DNA of 64,000 bases from Trichaptum fuscoviolaceum (taxonomy: Eukaryota; Basidiomycota; Agaricomycetes; Hymenochaetales; Trichaptaceae): positions 3,621,671-3,685,670 of the forward strand of contig CAJSYZ010000002.1 of the NCBI GenBank assembly GCA_910574455.1. Direction: 5' to 3'. Every line of letters starts with the position of its first letter. The stretch's first letter is position 1. Position numbers and translations under genes: made by a program. The notes below the pieces were generated by a model that was not told where the DNA came from, ran no database searches, and saw only the letters and a program-made list of their open reading frames with translations. Of the stretch, positions 25,512-37,298 are shown in pieces.

Positions 25512-28500
25512 ATGGCTGCTAGAAAAGCGAGTGGGATCTCGACAAAGGTTAGCTCGTGTCAGTATCTTTAATTGATTCCCATACAAACCTTCTTCACAAG
25601 TTCTACCAGGAAGATGTTGTACAGCGCGTCACAGACCCACTGGCTCGAGGAATTGTCTTGGTACTATCATCGTGTTATTCGTTAGAGTGATCAGCTTATG
25701 AGTCTTTCTCAGCGGTGCTGGCACGATAGCGATGAGCTACAACATCTAAACACCGCAGTCGATCCTCTCCTTCGACCATTGAAGCGGGGAGAAGTGGGCG
25801 TCTCATTTCTCCCCAGTCAGTCTCGCGAGATTCTTCCGGAGTCAGAATTTACACTGGTCGACCGTCCCATGCAAATTGGCGACATTGTCAAACGTCGAAC
25901 AGAAGATCTGCAATCGGCTGTGGTGACTAGTGTTTCAGTCCGGTTCAAGGTTGCTCACGCGGTCAGTGGTCGAAAGCTGGATGAGTGGAAGACTATGAGT
26001 GATGTCAAGGCTCTTGAAGAAATTCAAGTGGGCGATTATGTAGCATACAATGATTGGATAGGACAAATACAAGATGTGAGTGAAGTTTTGAACTGTGTTG
26101 GTGTGAAGCTAAAGAAATGTGTCCTGCATACATAGATGTTCGATGAAACGATTGTAGATACCGAGAATGGCTCGCTTGTTACATTGCCCGAGCTCAGTGC
26201 CCGGCTGAGCATCGGCGATCGAGGAGAGGTTGTTGAAATGTTATTGACTGCGATACAATACTGATAGGGTTGTATAGGACATTCTCCCAGCACCTCCGGA
26301 AGAGGGTTTGAGTGGGCTGCTTTCCTTCTTCATGGGTGATGTACGGCCATCAGCGCGTGACGTAGTCGTGTCCGTAAAACATACTGTTTATGCTATTTCA
26401 TGGATGGCCATCAACCAATCGGTATGTTTTCAAAACCTTACAATCATACCGAGAATTGTTTGTTATATCGCTTTACAGCTATCTCCAGAGGATGCTTCTG
26501 GGCGCCAACGTCCGCAAAGATTTTGGTCGGGTTCAGATATCTCTCAGCTGACGCTCCTGAGCGGGTTCAACGACCAAAATATACGTATAGGGGATAAACT
26601 CCTTCTGAAATCTCCACCTGGAGAGTACGCGACAAGACATGGCAAATCCGAGAAAAGTGAAAGCACCATAACGGTCGAGACATTCGCAGTGGAGGAAACG
26701 CAGACTTCTATCGAAATTCTATGGCAAGATGGTTCGAGAGAGACATCACCATCCGTACTGCTTATCCCGTACCTCAACCCGGATGAATATGATTGCTGGT
26801 GTGTATGCGCCATTTCCCTCAACTTTAATCTCATACTGACTCTTAAGTAAGGCCTGGGGACCATGTTGTATGGAAATCCGAGGAAACCTCATATCCTGCT
26901 GTCGTTCAATCCGTGAATGCTATCGAGCGCACTGCGGATATCTTGTTGTATGATGGTCGACGGGAAATTGTATCCGTGCTGGAACTGGATCCTCACGGGT
27001 CAGATGCCAGCGCGAGCAATCCTCAAGATAGTTTTGGTTTACGGAGAGGCGACTTTGTCTTTATCCACCGCGAGGGTGATACGAATGGATGTAAAAAGCC
27101 TACAGTACCTGGTATAGGCGAACTCGAGGCTTGGGCTTACGAACCGCCGTATGTAGAGGAGAATGGAGAGTTTACGGGCTGGCGTAAGGAACTGGATGAT
27201 ATCGGTCAAAAAATCGCTCGTTCCCGAGGAACAGATACCATACCAGACGGCACTATGCGAAGGCCTCCACTTAGCACCGATATTGATTGGCTCGGGGAAG
27301 TCGTTGATGCAAGTGGTACTCCTTTCTTTCTCACTCTACTTAACCTTAATACTTCTCTTTTCTCTTAGTTAGGGCTAAACGGGTTGATAAAGCTGGCATT
27401 ATTAAGTCACGAATACCGAGAAGTACCCCTGGAGCGCCTGTCTCGGTTGAATGACGGCCTTGAACAACTAGAGGGTCTTTGGGGGGATGATTTATCTGAT
27501 GGTCACGATGACTATGATGAAGATGATTCGGATCGGCCGCTAGAGATACTCACAGAAGATGGCGAATGGCAAACTTACTCTGGCGGCGAGGACGAAGACG
27601 ATTGGGTTGAGGATGATCTTCCCATGGAACTAGACGAGGGTGAGGTATCCATAGACGCAGATGATACTTCCTCGGAGGGATCAGAGTCGTTTCCTCGCGG
27701 CTTAGTACCCGGGGCTTGGCCATCTTCAAATGGGGAGACAGAGCATACTCCAACTCATGAGACACCGGAGACAAATGAACTCAGTCCGATAGTGAGGCAA
27801 GACGAGGACCAAACTCAAAGTAATGGTCTCGGAGAGCCATCGTGGAAACGATTTGATATCCTCCCGTCCGCACCCGTAGACCATGCTTTCTACAATACTC
27901 CCCCATGCCAGCCCTCAAGGCAGTTTATGTCCCGGCTCTCAAAGGAGTACCGGGCTTTAGAGTCGAGCTTACCTGGTGTGTTTCATCATTTTTCTGATTG
28001 ACTATGCTCAATGATGTCTCCAGAATCGGTCATAATCAGAACATACGAAGACCGGGCAGATCTCCTGCGAAGTCTAATCATCGGCCCAGAAAACACACCT
28101 TATGAGGATGCACCATTCGTAATTGACTGGCTACTGGATTCGAACTTTCCTCAGTCACCTCCGATAGCTCATTTCCTCAGTTGGACTAACGGGAACGGTC
28201 GAGGTAAGTAAAAGATTTCTTGACTGACAAATACCTACTGAAGCTGCTTATACATTTTAACTAGTCAATCCGTAAGACTCTTGCTTTCGCACTGGGTTAC
28301 CATACTCACATGATTCCAGAAATTTATATGAGGAGGGCAAAGTGTGCTTGTCAATTCTCGGGACTTGGACGGGCGATAAAAGCGAATCCTGGAGTCCAAC
28401 CAGATCTTCGCTCCTGCAGGCGCTTGTGTCCATACAAGGGCTAGTGCTCGTCAAGGAACCGTAAGTATTAATTTGTCCATCTATTGACTAATAGCCTGAA

Positions 28501-28922
28501 TAGTCACCACAGGTGGTACTGCGAGCCTTCCTATGAGAAATGGAGGGGCACAGACGAAGGGAGAGTGAACAGGTATGTCCTCCTAGGCCTTGCTAAGCTC
28601 GTCTTTCTGACCCTTGGATTTCAGCCGTCTGTACAATGAAAAGGCTTATGTACTTTCACGAGGCTTTGTCCGTCGAGCACTCGAAATATCCTTAGGTAGC
28701 CTGGACAATGTCATCAGGGACATTTACCTAACCAAAGGGAAGCTGGCGAAAGTTATACAGAATGCTCGAGCTTTAATTGACAAAAGCAAAAACTCGACTA
28801 ATGATGACAATGACGACGAGCTTGCTGTACACAGGTTAACCGGTGGAGGTGTAATAACCCTTACGCGGACATTAGACAAGTTAGAAGCTATCCTAGCGAA
28901 GGAAACATTACCATCTCCATAG
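25512..28922 (+). CDS. UBE2O-like E2/E3 hybrid ubiquitin-conjugating enzyme
   Basis: Thirteen exons give 922 residues: 25512-25547, 25601-25660, 25713-26075, 26136-26228, 26278-26421, 26479-26798, 26852-27315, 27373-27975, 28024-28203, 28265-28271, 28320-28460, 28513-28572 and 28625-28922. The N-terminal two thirds match the UBE2O substrate-binding CR1/CR2 layout ([51 protein letters not shown]), with a very acidic linker (about 510-560). The E2 fold begins near 695 ([20 protein letters not shown]), and the catalytic cysteine is about Cys766 in [14 protein letters not shown]. The C-terminal helices read [21 protein letters not shown]2O monoubiquitinates or multi-monoubiquitinates basic substrates such as ribosomal proteins without a separate E3. 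Exon 10 is only 7 nt and sits just before the catalytic-cysteine segment. Confidence 0.94.
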
Positions 28923-29469
28923 CATATTTTTCCTGTAGTTTCTTACTTATTAATGATTAATATGTACTTGCAACAATACTATCATCAGATCTCTATTAAA
29001 TTGGGGCACAGCTAGAAGCAAGCTGGCTTGGTATTATACAAAAGAAGATGCGGCAAAATGGTGATGAGCAGGTACTCAAACTGAAGAAATAGTACGTGGT
29101 CGAAAAAGCTCTTAACTACAAGAAGTTACAGCACAAGCGTCAAAACGCATACGAAAAGTACGCTGGTTTTCGGCCAGAAGACCACCGCTAGAAAAAGGAG
29201 TGATGGACCATGCATGTTCCGCCAGGGAGACGCCGCACACAGCATGATCTTGGTCGGGAAAGCGGTAATCAGGCACGAGGCAGGTGCGAATGAAGGGTAT
29301 AATTAAAGTTCCTAAGAGGATGATGACAATACAGTCCTTGGCAAGTAATGGGCTGTTAGTTCTGTAGCTAAGGTATCCAATTGATGACTAAATTGAACAA
29401 GGATAACGTTGACATCGTAAGGTATCGTAATCCGAATTGCATTCGAAACGGGCTAAGGGATGATGGCCA
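28923..29469. other. Convergent 3' spacer between the UBE2O-like gene and kre6
   Basis: Both neighbours end here, so the 547 bp should hold two 3' UTRs and terminators. No gene was recognised on either strand. Confidence 0.55.
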
Positions 29470-31957
29470 TCAGCATTGGCCGAGGAACGAGTTCTTCGGG
29501 AAAGGCTGCTTGAAATCATCGACCCAAGTCGTCAAGTTCGGATTCGTATACGCCTCAAGGTATCTGAGATTTTGCGTTAGACATCAGAATTATTCGTTCA
29601 ATCAAGTTTCGTAGAGAACTTACTGGTTGATATAGTCTGCGGTGGGGAAGTCCGGAGGGTCGCAGCCAATGTTCTTTGAGTCAGACCTCTGGTATACACG
29701 AATGTAGTCCACGCGCATTGTTGCGGGGAATGGTAGATGCTTGAGATCGACTGTTCCGAAGTTTGTCGACATACCCAGATTCGCGATGAGGTACTGATGG
29801 ACAATGAACAAAATCATGAGTACAAAAACATTTGATATGGGCGTAATTAACACACCATTGGTTCTTGTGGAACAGGCCTCGGACCGATTTCGACTGCTGT
29901 ATCAGCAGCCATGCCGGCAACATTCAGCCGCCATACCAGCTTGTCATCAGTAATCCACCCAATATATGCATCGTCGAAGCCCGGCTTGTACTCGAACCCA
30001 TAAACACTGAAGCATCCGCCAGTGCCCTCATAACATTGTTGATTCGTTTCGGAAACTACAGAAGTTGCTTGCTGGAACGCACCGCCCTTGTAGCCGTTTA
30101 GTATGGATGTATCGGGATCAGGTATGATTAAATTGTCGGAAGTGTTGAACCACGTATACGCAGCGTTGAATGGCGCCCATTGTGCCGATTGCGAGACTTG
30201 ACCGGTCAACGGATCACCAGAGATCTGAGCTTCAAAGACATCGATTTCTGGTGCTGATCGACCGACATATGTCCCGTCCGAATGCATAGGGCCCGGGTGA
30301 GATTCTCCGGGACAGGTGCAACGAGAAAGACGTTGGCCAGGAAGAAAAGACAAGACACCACCCTCGCTTTTGTCACCGTTCTCCGTCGCTCTGCAATATT
30401 GTCAGATACAAAAAGATCGAAGATGTTTCAAAGTACGCACGCAACAGGAAGACCGTTTATAGACTGATTGCTCACGGTTCCGATATCGCAAGAGTCGTAG
30501 GTGTAAGGCCACATGCCTTCGAGCGAGGCACCATAGCCAGCACGACCTAGGTTACCCATCGCCCAACTAAAAAATAATAGGTTAGATACAACTATGGTGC
30601 AGTGTATAGTCACATACACTGCAGGCCAAAGACCAAGGATGTTGTTAACGCCCGGTAACGAAACGCTACTCTCGAGTAGACCACCAGTAAAGCAGAACTT
30701 GTTCCAAGTACTCATCATGCCACCCTGATAGTCCAGACCATGCGTTTCCTTCGCCGACAAGGTGATGGTGAGATACCCACCCTTCGTCGTGATCGCTGCC
30801 GGATCGTACCACTCAAGATTGTTGGTTTGCCAGTAGTGAAGATCCACAGCTTCCCAGTAAGGGTCGTCTAAGATACCTTTGGTTAATAAAAGATCGACAA
30901 TCGAGGCGAATACCACAAACCTCCCGGATAGAAAGTCCGTCCATCCGTGTTGAACTCATCAGAGAAGACCAACTCAAGTTGAGTACCATCGATGTAGGAT
31001 GGCTTCGTATAGACATCCTGAGGAGTGTCCAGGTCGATAAGGCCCCAATTACCTGGCATCGACGGGACTTGCCCCGAGGCATTGATACCACCGAGGTTGA
31101 AACCACCAAGAGTAGATAATGGGTGTTGAGTGAAATGCGATATTAAAGGAAAGCCGGCGCTGAGAGCGGTTCAGATTAGCGCGGGTTGGGGTCAAAGCAA
31201 CAAGATAATTGGCACATACAAGAGGGTGACGAGACCGGTGCAAAGTACAATCTATGGGCGTCAACAACATGTACAAGGGCGCCAATGTCAGTATGCAGAT
31301 GATCAGCGAGGACTGCAAGATAAGCGTACCAAACAACCAAGATTGGCGAGACCACGGGTTGTTAATACAGATCCGCCCTTGTCAACTTTCCTGTCGCGGC
31401 GCGGGTCGGGGTTGTGGAGGAAATCATCGGGCTCAACAAAACCTGGATCGATTTGTGCGCCCCATGACGAAGGGTCGGGGGATAGGGAAAACTGTCGAGG
31501 AGAAGTCAGAGACGGATTGCCTTATGAGGAACATTTGTTCTGCGCTGACCTTGTCTGAAATGGAGGGCACAATCGACGCCGCCGACGACATATTGGCCGC
31601 AGAATACGGAGTCTCGCTCTACAAAGTCATCGTTAGCTGCAGCGTAGGATAGCGAGACGCTCGAGTACGCACAATTAGGGAGGCGTTGGATGCTTGGCTA
31701 CGAAGGCTTGGTGGAGCCCGCGCGAACGTGGCCTGCACGCCAGACGGGGCACCCTTTGCTGAAGGGGGAAGGAGCGACATTGTTGAAGGAGAGGCAGCAT
31801 CTGCGCCTGCGCCGTAGGGGCGCTGGTTTCCTGCAGCGGCCATGACGGGGCTTGAGTCGAGTGGGCGGGTCTGGGACTGTTGGCGGTATTGTACGGGAGC
31901 GCTGCCCTGGTTGGTGAAGGGGTTGGAGGTAAAGGGGTAGGCCGGTTTTGACGCCAT
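29470..31957 (-). CDS. kre6: KRE6/SKN1-type beta-glucan synthesis protein (GH16 fold)
   Basis: Ten exons give 653 residues: 31957-31673, 31618-31550, 31491-31330, 31251-31220, 31159-30921, 30867-30618, 30566-30441, 30390-29856, 29793-29624 and 29563-29470. The N-terminus is a Ser/Pro/Ala-rich cytosolic tail, followed by DPRRDRK and one membrane helix (about 165-190, CLIVLCTGLVTLFAGFPLIS), as in type II Kre6. The lumenal part is a GH16 fold: LVFSDEFN, DPYWEAVDLHYWQTNNLEW, NKFCFTGG, LGLWPAVWAMGNLGRAGYGA, DSCDIGTV, and the catalytic EIDVFE (about Glu436 and Glu441). RPVPQEPMYLIANLGMS and a C-terminal SFLGQC follow. Kre6 is needed for beta-1,6-glucan in the ER/Golgi. Start is MASKPAYPF at 31957; an in-frame Met ten codons upstream is less likely. 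The 32-nt exon 4 supplies part of the membrane helix. Confidence 0.95.
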
Positions 31958-33373
31958 CGTCCACGTCGTACTCGTTTCCCTCGCCAATAAACAAAAAGAC
32001 GTAAAAAATTTGCAAAAGAGAGGCAGAGCAAGCGAGCGTGAACAAGTTGGTGACCAACGACGACCAAGTGCGACAACTCATAGCCACCGTTTCAACCCCT
32101 TCCATTTTCGGTCACATATCTATCTATTGTTGCCATTGGCTTTTATTTTTCCTTCAAGTTGTCCTCACTGTCCTTCCCAAATCGCAGTGACTCTCCAGAG
32201 CTTCATATATTTTCTCATTCTAACTGTCGTCGACAGAGCAGAACATAATCCTGCTCGGCCCATCGAAGAGGCATCGTCCGCAGCCTGAGCCTGAGATTCC
32301 GGCAGTTATTCTAATACCAATTCAAGTTCGCTTCGTGTTTCAGCCAATGAAAATTATTTTGCTAACTTATGTTCTTCCTCTTGTTCTCGGACTGCATAAA
32401 ATCTATGTTCTCCGTGCCTCCGCTCCATCTGTTTTCTGGATGTTGTGGTTCATCCTTATTATTGCAGCCTTCAAAGCCACCTAGCTTCTCGTCTCGTCTC
32501 TTTTCGTTCTCTGGCCGGTATATCCTCCGATACTCTTCGAATTATGCGTCTGATGCCGTCTTATGGCCATCGAAATCAGATTGGAAGGTTAAGAATATGC
32601 ATTCATTCCCAAGCTTCTCCGAGATACGCGCGCATCGCGAACCCCTTTCGTCGCTCATCACTCAGCATAACTGCTCTATGTAGCACACTTGACTCTACGT
32701 TCTGATGTACACAATGCCGACGAATAACATGCGATTAATAGAAACCTCGGCCCTGACTCGCATATTCGGTCTACACAGGAAGCCATTCCGGATCGTCGAC
32801 ATTCTGCAGGATCAAGACTTCGGATATAGCAATGAACTCAAATCCCGCCTTTAGCTTCATCCCAGCTCGATTCGTTCTATCACACTCAGGCTCCGAGCCT
32901 TTTGCAACCTCCGAGTTAGGCTATGAATATGGCGGTGGTCTGCCTGTATGCTTATTGGTTTAATCACCCAATCTCTACAATGGTAAGAGCTTCCCACTTG
33001 TTCTTAAGCTCCTTTTTGTGACATTGACAACTCAAACCCGTCGGGTCGGTACTCATTGTGCTCGTCTTGCTTTGCGTATTCGCTTTTGGATCATTGCGAG
33101 GAATACGGAAGACAAAGAACAGGCTACCGAACACGCGTCCACGTGATCATCGTGGCGTTTTCAGTTGCCTTTTGATTCCGTGATCGACGCGAGAGAGGCT
33201 CTTCCTGGTTTTGCTTCCGTCTACACGACGCAGGCAACGCCAGACACCCACATTAATATCTGCATGAGCTCTTCCAACTATCACCATTCTCTAACTTGCA
33301 TATTCTATCAAACAAGCGATACCTCTCAGAACCGAGTTTTATAGCGACACATCCATTACTCGAATCTTTGCCG
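31958..33373. promoter_or_regulatory. Divergent spacer between kre6 and the PD-(D/E)XK-like gene
   Basis: These 1,416 bp must contain both promoters and 5' leaders. The sequence is pyrimidine-rich in places (about 32090-32600) and holds only short frames without known content. A further 5' exon of the right-hand gene could lie at its right edge. Confidence 0.45.
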
Positions 33374-35055
33374 ATGAAGCGCGACGTACAAAGGACGACC
33401 GTTTCCCAGAGGTCAATCTCGGCTTCGGAGTACGTCACAATATTCGCGCTGCGTCAAATGACCTGCCTAATGATATTGCTTCTCATACAGAATAGCTCGG
33501 GATGTCAACAAGTTCGAAACTTGGTCGTCCTTTCAAGGTCTGCACCAGGTGGCCTTTTCCGACCTTCCTAGACAGATACGAAGTGATGTCGACGAAATTT
33601 TCCACGTGAATGGGAAGCTTCCAGGGGGCTGGGTTTCAAAGGTACTCGATTTTTTCTCAACCTATCATGCTTCTCAAAACTGAATATTGAGCGCCTAGTC
33701 TTCTGGCATGTATAAGCGCCTAAAAAAGACAACGCCTTCGTTTGTCAAGCTTCTACGAGATGCTCAAAAGACGATTCCAGAGCTCTTCTCGGCTGAAGTT
33801 GAGGATGGGGCTTGCGAGGATCTCTTGATAGAGCTCGGCACGGTCTTACCAGCTCATCGACAGATACAGACCATGCGCGAAGAAAGGGAGAAGTGGTCTG
33901 AATCGGATTATGCTGCTAAAGTGTATGATATCTTTCGAACTTCAGCGGCTGTAAAAAAGAGTTCTTGTCGGTTAGTGCTCCTTTTAATGATTGTGTGTTC
34001 AATGTTCTGATGAGAAAGGACAGGACAAAATGCAAGCTGTCTTTGCCTAAGCAGCTTCCGCGTTTAGAATCAAGGGATCCCACCGTAACTCGCATCCTGA
34101 AATCTCGTACTGTTTCGCCTGACTGTGTGATCTTCGTCAGCCCGAGCTCTGTAAACCACCTCTCATCAACAAAATCATCAACCTACAACTGCCTCAACAC
34201 GCATCCGAATACAACAAAGTCATGTGGACAATACCCCGGAAGCTCTTTTCGGTATCAAGCCACGCCCTGCATGCAACTCCCTCAAAGGCGCTGCTTTGAG
34301 TTCGTAAGCAGCATCTGGGAGGACAAAAAGCTGAGCACATATGATTTTGAGTCAGCGTACAGGCAGAATCGGATGGCGTGTGCGTCAGCAGCACGGCACC
34401 TGCACTCGCTGCGCATACAGGCACCTGTGATCGGCCTTCTGTGGGCCGATGGCAAGGTGCGAGCACATGTAGACTGGTGTGTTCGCGAGGGGGGCCAACT
34501 GGTACGTGGGCTTTCGTGTTCTTGGGTCTGAGCGTCTAATAAGTCCGCTGATTGGCGCCCGCAAAACAGGCTGTGTATTCTGCGCCTTACCCCGGCTCAT
34601 TGTCCTTGTCATCGAGCGCCGACGAGAAAGACGGATCGCCGAAGGACACGAAGAGAAGCACGCCGGAGTTCTTTGAGTGGGACCTCAGCAGACCCGAGGA
34701 CATCATATCGGTATTCCTGCTCATTCGGAACATCGATCAGTGGACTGCTGGGCGCTTTCGCGAGCTCATAGAGAAAGGAGTCGAGGCGCTAGGACAGGCG
34801 ATTACTCAAGGCGGATGCACATTTGAGCCTTGGAGGCACGAAGGTCTTGCCAGCCCGGCGCAGAAAGGGCCAACTCTACGTCCGACAGCTCTTGGAAAGG
34901 AGAACACAATTTCCACGAGTACCGAACTAACGACAACTTCGAAAAGCAGTGCGCTGTCGACGAGCGTAAGCGTTGTGATCAGATCGCCTCCCCGCGGCAC
35001 GAAGAAAAATGTCAGCGAGCGACAAGCTCGCGGTCTTGGAGTGAAACGACGATAA
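33374..35055 (+). CDS. Fungal protein with PD-(D/E)XK nuclease-like signature
   Basis: Five exons give 480 residues: 33374-33429, 33491-33641, 33699-33970, 34024-34501 and 34570-35055. The middle of the protein carries SPDCVIFVS (Asp near 193) and, about 65 residues on, CFEFVSSIWEDKK (Glu259-Asp-Lys261), spaced like the PD...(D/E)xK catalytic residues of restriction-endonuclease-fold proteins. Helical segments follow (YRQNRMACASAARHLHSL) and then beta-rich VIGLLWADGKVRAHVDW and DIISVFLLIRNIDQW. The C-terminal 110 residues are Ser/Thr/basic and look disordered, ending GLGVKRR, which may be nuclear. I recall similar proteins as an expanded, uncharacterised family in mushrooms; this is memory, not a search. 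The start is uncertain: the frame is open upstream of Met1, so a missed 5' exon is possible. Confidence 0.78.
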
Positions 35056-35301
35056 CGACTCATTCACACGTTCTATGTAACATAATCTATCATATCTTTA
35101 TTCTATCGCGAAATCCGGAGTTACAATCTGCCGCAAATGTATATTTTCTTACAGTTCTAAGATGCCCTTCACGATGTTTTGTACGCCTTTTCATGACTGC
35201 ATAGTAGGAATAGTTGTAGGTAGTAATACAACATCGAATCTTTGCAATGAAACAGTCTAGTGCAATGAGAAGATAAGAAATATGTGGCGTGAAATCTTGC
35301 T
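35056..35301. other. Convergent 3' spacer
   Basis: Two stop codons face each other across 246 bp, which should carry both 3' UTRs. No gene is seen. Confidence 0.5.
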
Positions 35302-37298
35302 TTAAGTCCAACTGGACGGTATTTGCTCGATAGCCTCTGCCCAGACTGATAGTCTGCCCCGTTCCCATTCCTCGACATGACTGAGCCCAGCAAAGCCACG
35401 ACGACCCTCCTCGATCTTAAGCCGCTTCTCCGCATCACACCAAAACATCACCCACTTCCCGATCCGCAAGTGGCCCGTCGCACGTTCGAAGTACCACTTA
35501 TTGACCGGGTTGTCCGAGCGCGAGCGCCAGACGAGATCCCAGCCCTCTCCTTGCCCCTCCTTTCCGCCGTTTGGATTGGCTGCATATGAGAGACCAAGGC
35601 CGTAAGACTCGTCGTGTAGTGCAACCCAGAGAAAATCAACAGTGCCGTCCCCTTGGTGCTCCGGGCGTACCGCAAATTTGTCCAGGTATGCTATCGGCTC
35701 CTTTGAGCCTGAGGATGGGATCGGCATCTCGCGAGTAACAATAGCAGCGCCTGAGTAGTCACCGGCAACGATAGCGAAGTCGAGTGTGTTGTCTAGCCGC
35801 CTGTAGAACGCATCTTGGTCAAGTGTTCGACGGAAAGAGTCTTGCAGGAGAGCAGTGAGCTTTGCACGATCTAGATCACATGCACGATTGATAACGCGGA
35901 CCGGCAGTCCACGACGTAGAAGGGTTGGGGTGTGCTGGGTGAGGCGGGTGGTGTTCTGCAGTAGGGCATGAGGAAGGCTCGAACTCAACTCGGGTTTGTT
36001 CGTGACGAGATTAGCAATGAGCGACTTGGGTGAGCGGTGCGAAACCATGATTGCGGAAGACGAAGGAGGCATGTAGGAGAGACATGTTCGTGCTAGTGAG
36101 AGGTTCTCGAGAGCGGTGCGATGGGTGTCTCGCCAGGCAGGGTGGAATGTCGAATGGATATGCGAGTACTCGCCAGTGAGATTCACGAGTAAATGAGGGA
36201 GGCCATTTCGCGCATATGAGGGTACTCCGCCCTCTTTGTTGATGATCATCAGTCGCAGTGGGGTGAGGTCCATGTCATCGTGTTCCACTTCGTGAGCATC
36301 TTTCGAGCTGCCGGCGTCGGGTGAGGTCAACGGCGTGTTGGCTACCTCGACCATGCCACGTGCCAACGCGCTGATAACATCATTTGAGCGAACTCGGACT
36401 GAGCGACAAAAGGAATCGAGAGCGAGGGGCGCGAGCACCGGGATCTCACCAGCTCGCAAGGCTGAACGGATTGACACGAGGTCGTACGGAAGTGTATGTG
36501 CCTCCGGTACAGGAATTGCTTCCGGATTGTTTGGATCGGAGTGTGAGTTCTCGTCGCCCGGCCTGGGTCCCAGACGAACAACGCTCTGCAAAACAGGACG
36601 AGCGCGCGCACCCTGTTTCTCTAGAGCAGAGACGACGCGCATCGTCTCCTCAATTGCAGCGGCTTTCTCTCCTGGCTCTCCGGGTACCCAGTTGTCGAGC
36701 TCGACTACGATGACACTGACGAGTCCAAGCCTTTCGAGGTAGACCATTCCCTTCGAAATGCTTTCCAACTGCCTGTCTGTGTAGGGTCCCTGTAGCTTCA
36801 CGAGCGCAGTGCGCCGGTAAATGGGTTCCAGGATCGAGGTTGCTAACGTCCGAGCTAGAGGCTCTGCCTGGACGGACTTGGAGACATTGCGTGTCGCCGA
36901 TGTTTGTAGGGGTGGGAGGGTCAGGTCTGGCATCCGCGCGGTTGGCTGCTCTGTAGGGCGGGCCCGAGGACCAAATGATTGGAGGTAGTTTTTCGTGTCC
37001 CTCATTGAAGGCTTCGCCTTCAGGATGGAGAGAATGAAATCCTACAACTCAGTCAGCATATGCTCCATATCTGTAGTCAGAAATTGTTGACGAACATTGC
37101 TAGTCAAGTCCGGCTCATCTGGATCCGGCACTGGCGCTCGCGTACTGCGTACGGTCTACGAAAAGTCCGTCAGTGGACACTACGAGTCTATGCGACTTCA
37201 ACACCAACCGCATATGTAGCTGCCAGTAGGCTGGGTACGCGCTGTTTGACTGCGCTGGTAGTTGCTGGCTGTATACAGCTTCGGGCAGGACCAAACAT
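35302..37298 (-). CDS. arg2: ARG2, mitochondrial N-acetylglutamate synthase
   Basis: Three exons give 629 residues: 37298-37209, 37155-37096 and 37041-35302. The start MFGPARSCIQP is chosen because it opens an Arg/Ser/Ala-rich mitochondrial targeting sequence and because a TATAA lies 50 bp before it; the longer in-frame start at 37439 would place that TATA inside the gene. DFILSILKAKPSMRDTKNYL opens the mature protein. A degenerate amino-acid-kinase-like domain follows, then the GNAT-type NAT domain near the C-terminus (LDNTLDFAIVAGDYSGAAIV, AYLDKFAVRPEHQGDGTVDF, NKWYFERATGHLRIGKW). It makes N-acetylglutamate from glutamate and acetyl-CoA, the first step to ornithine and arginine. It is usually feedback-inhibited by arginine and complexed with acetylglutamate kinase. 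The long third exon has no introns. Confidence 0.94.

Noticed and set aside
31675..32105. Three overlapping - strand frames upstream of and across the kre6 start
   Set aside because: Two are other-frame shadows of kre6 exon 1 and its leader; only the MASKPAYPF frame joins the conserved exons.
36335..36742. 135-codon + strand open frame
   Set aside because: Antisense to the long ARG2 exon; Arg/Ser-rich with no motif.
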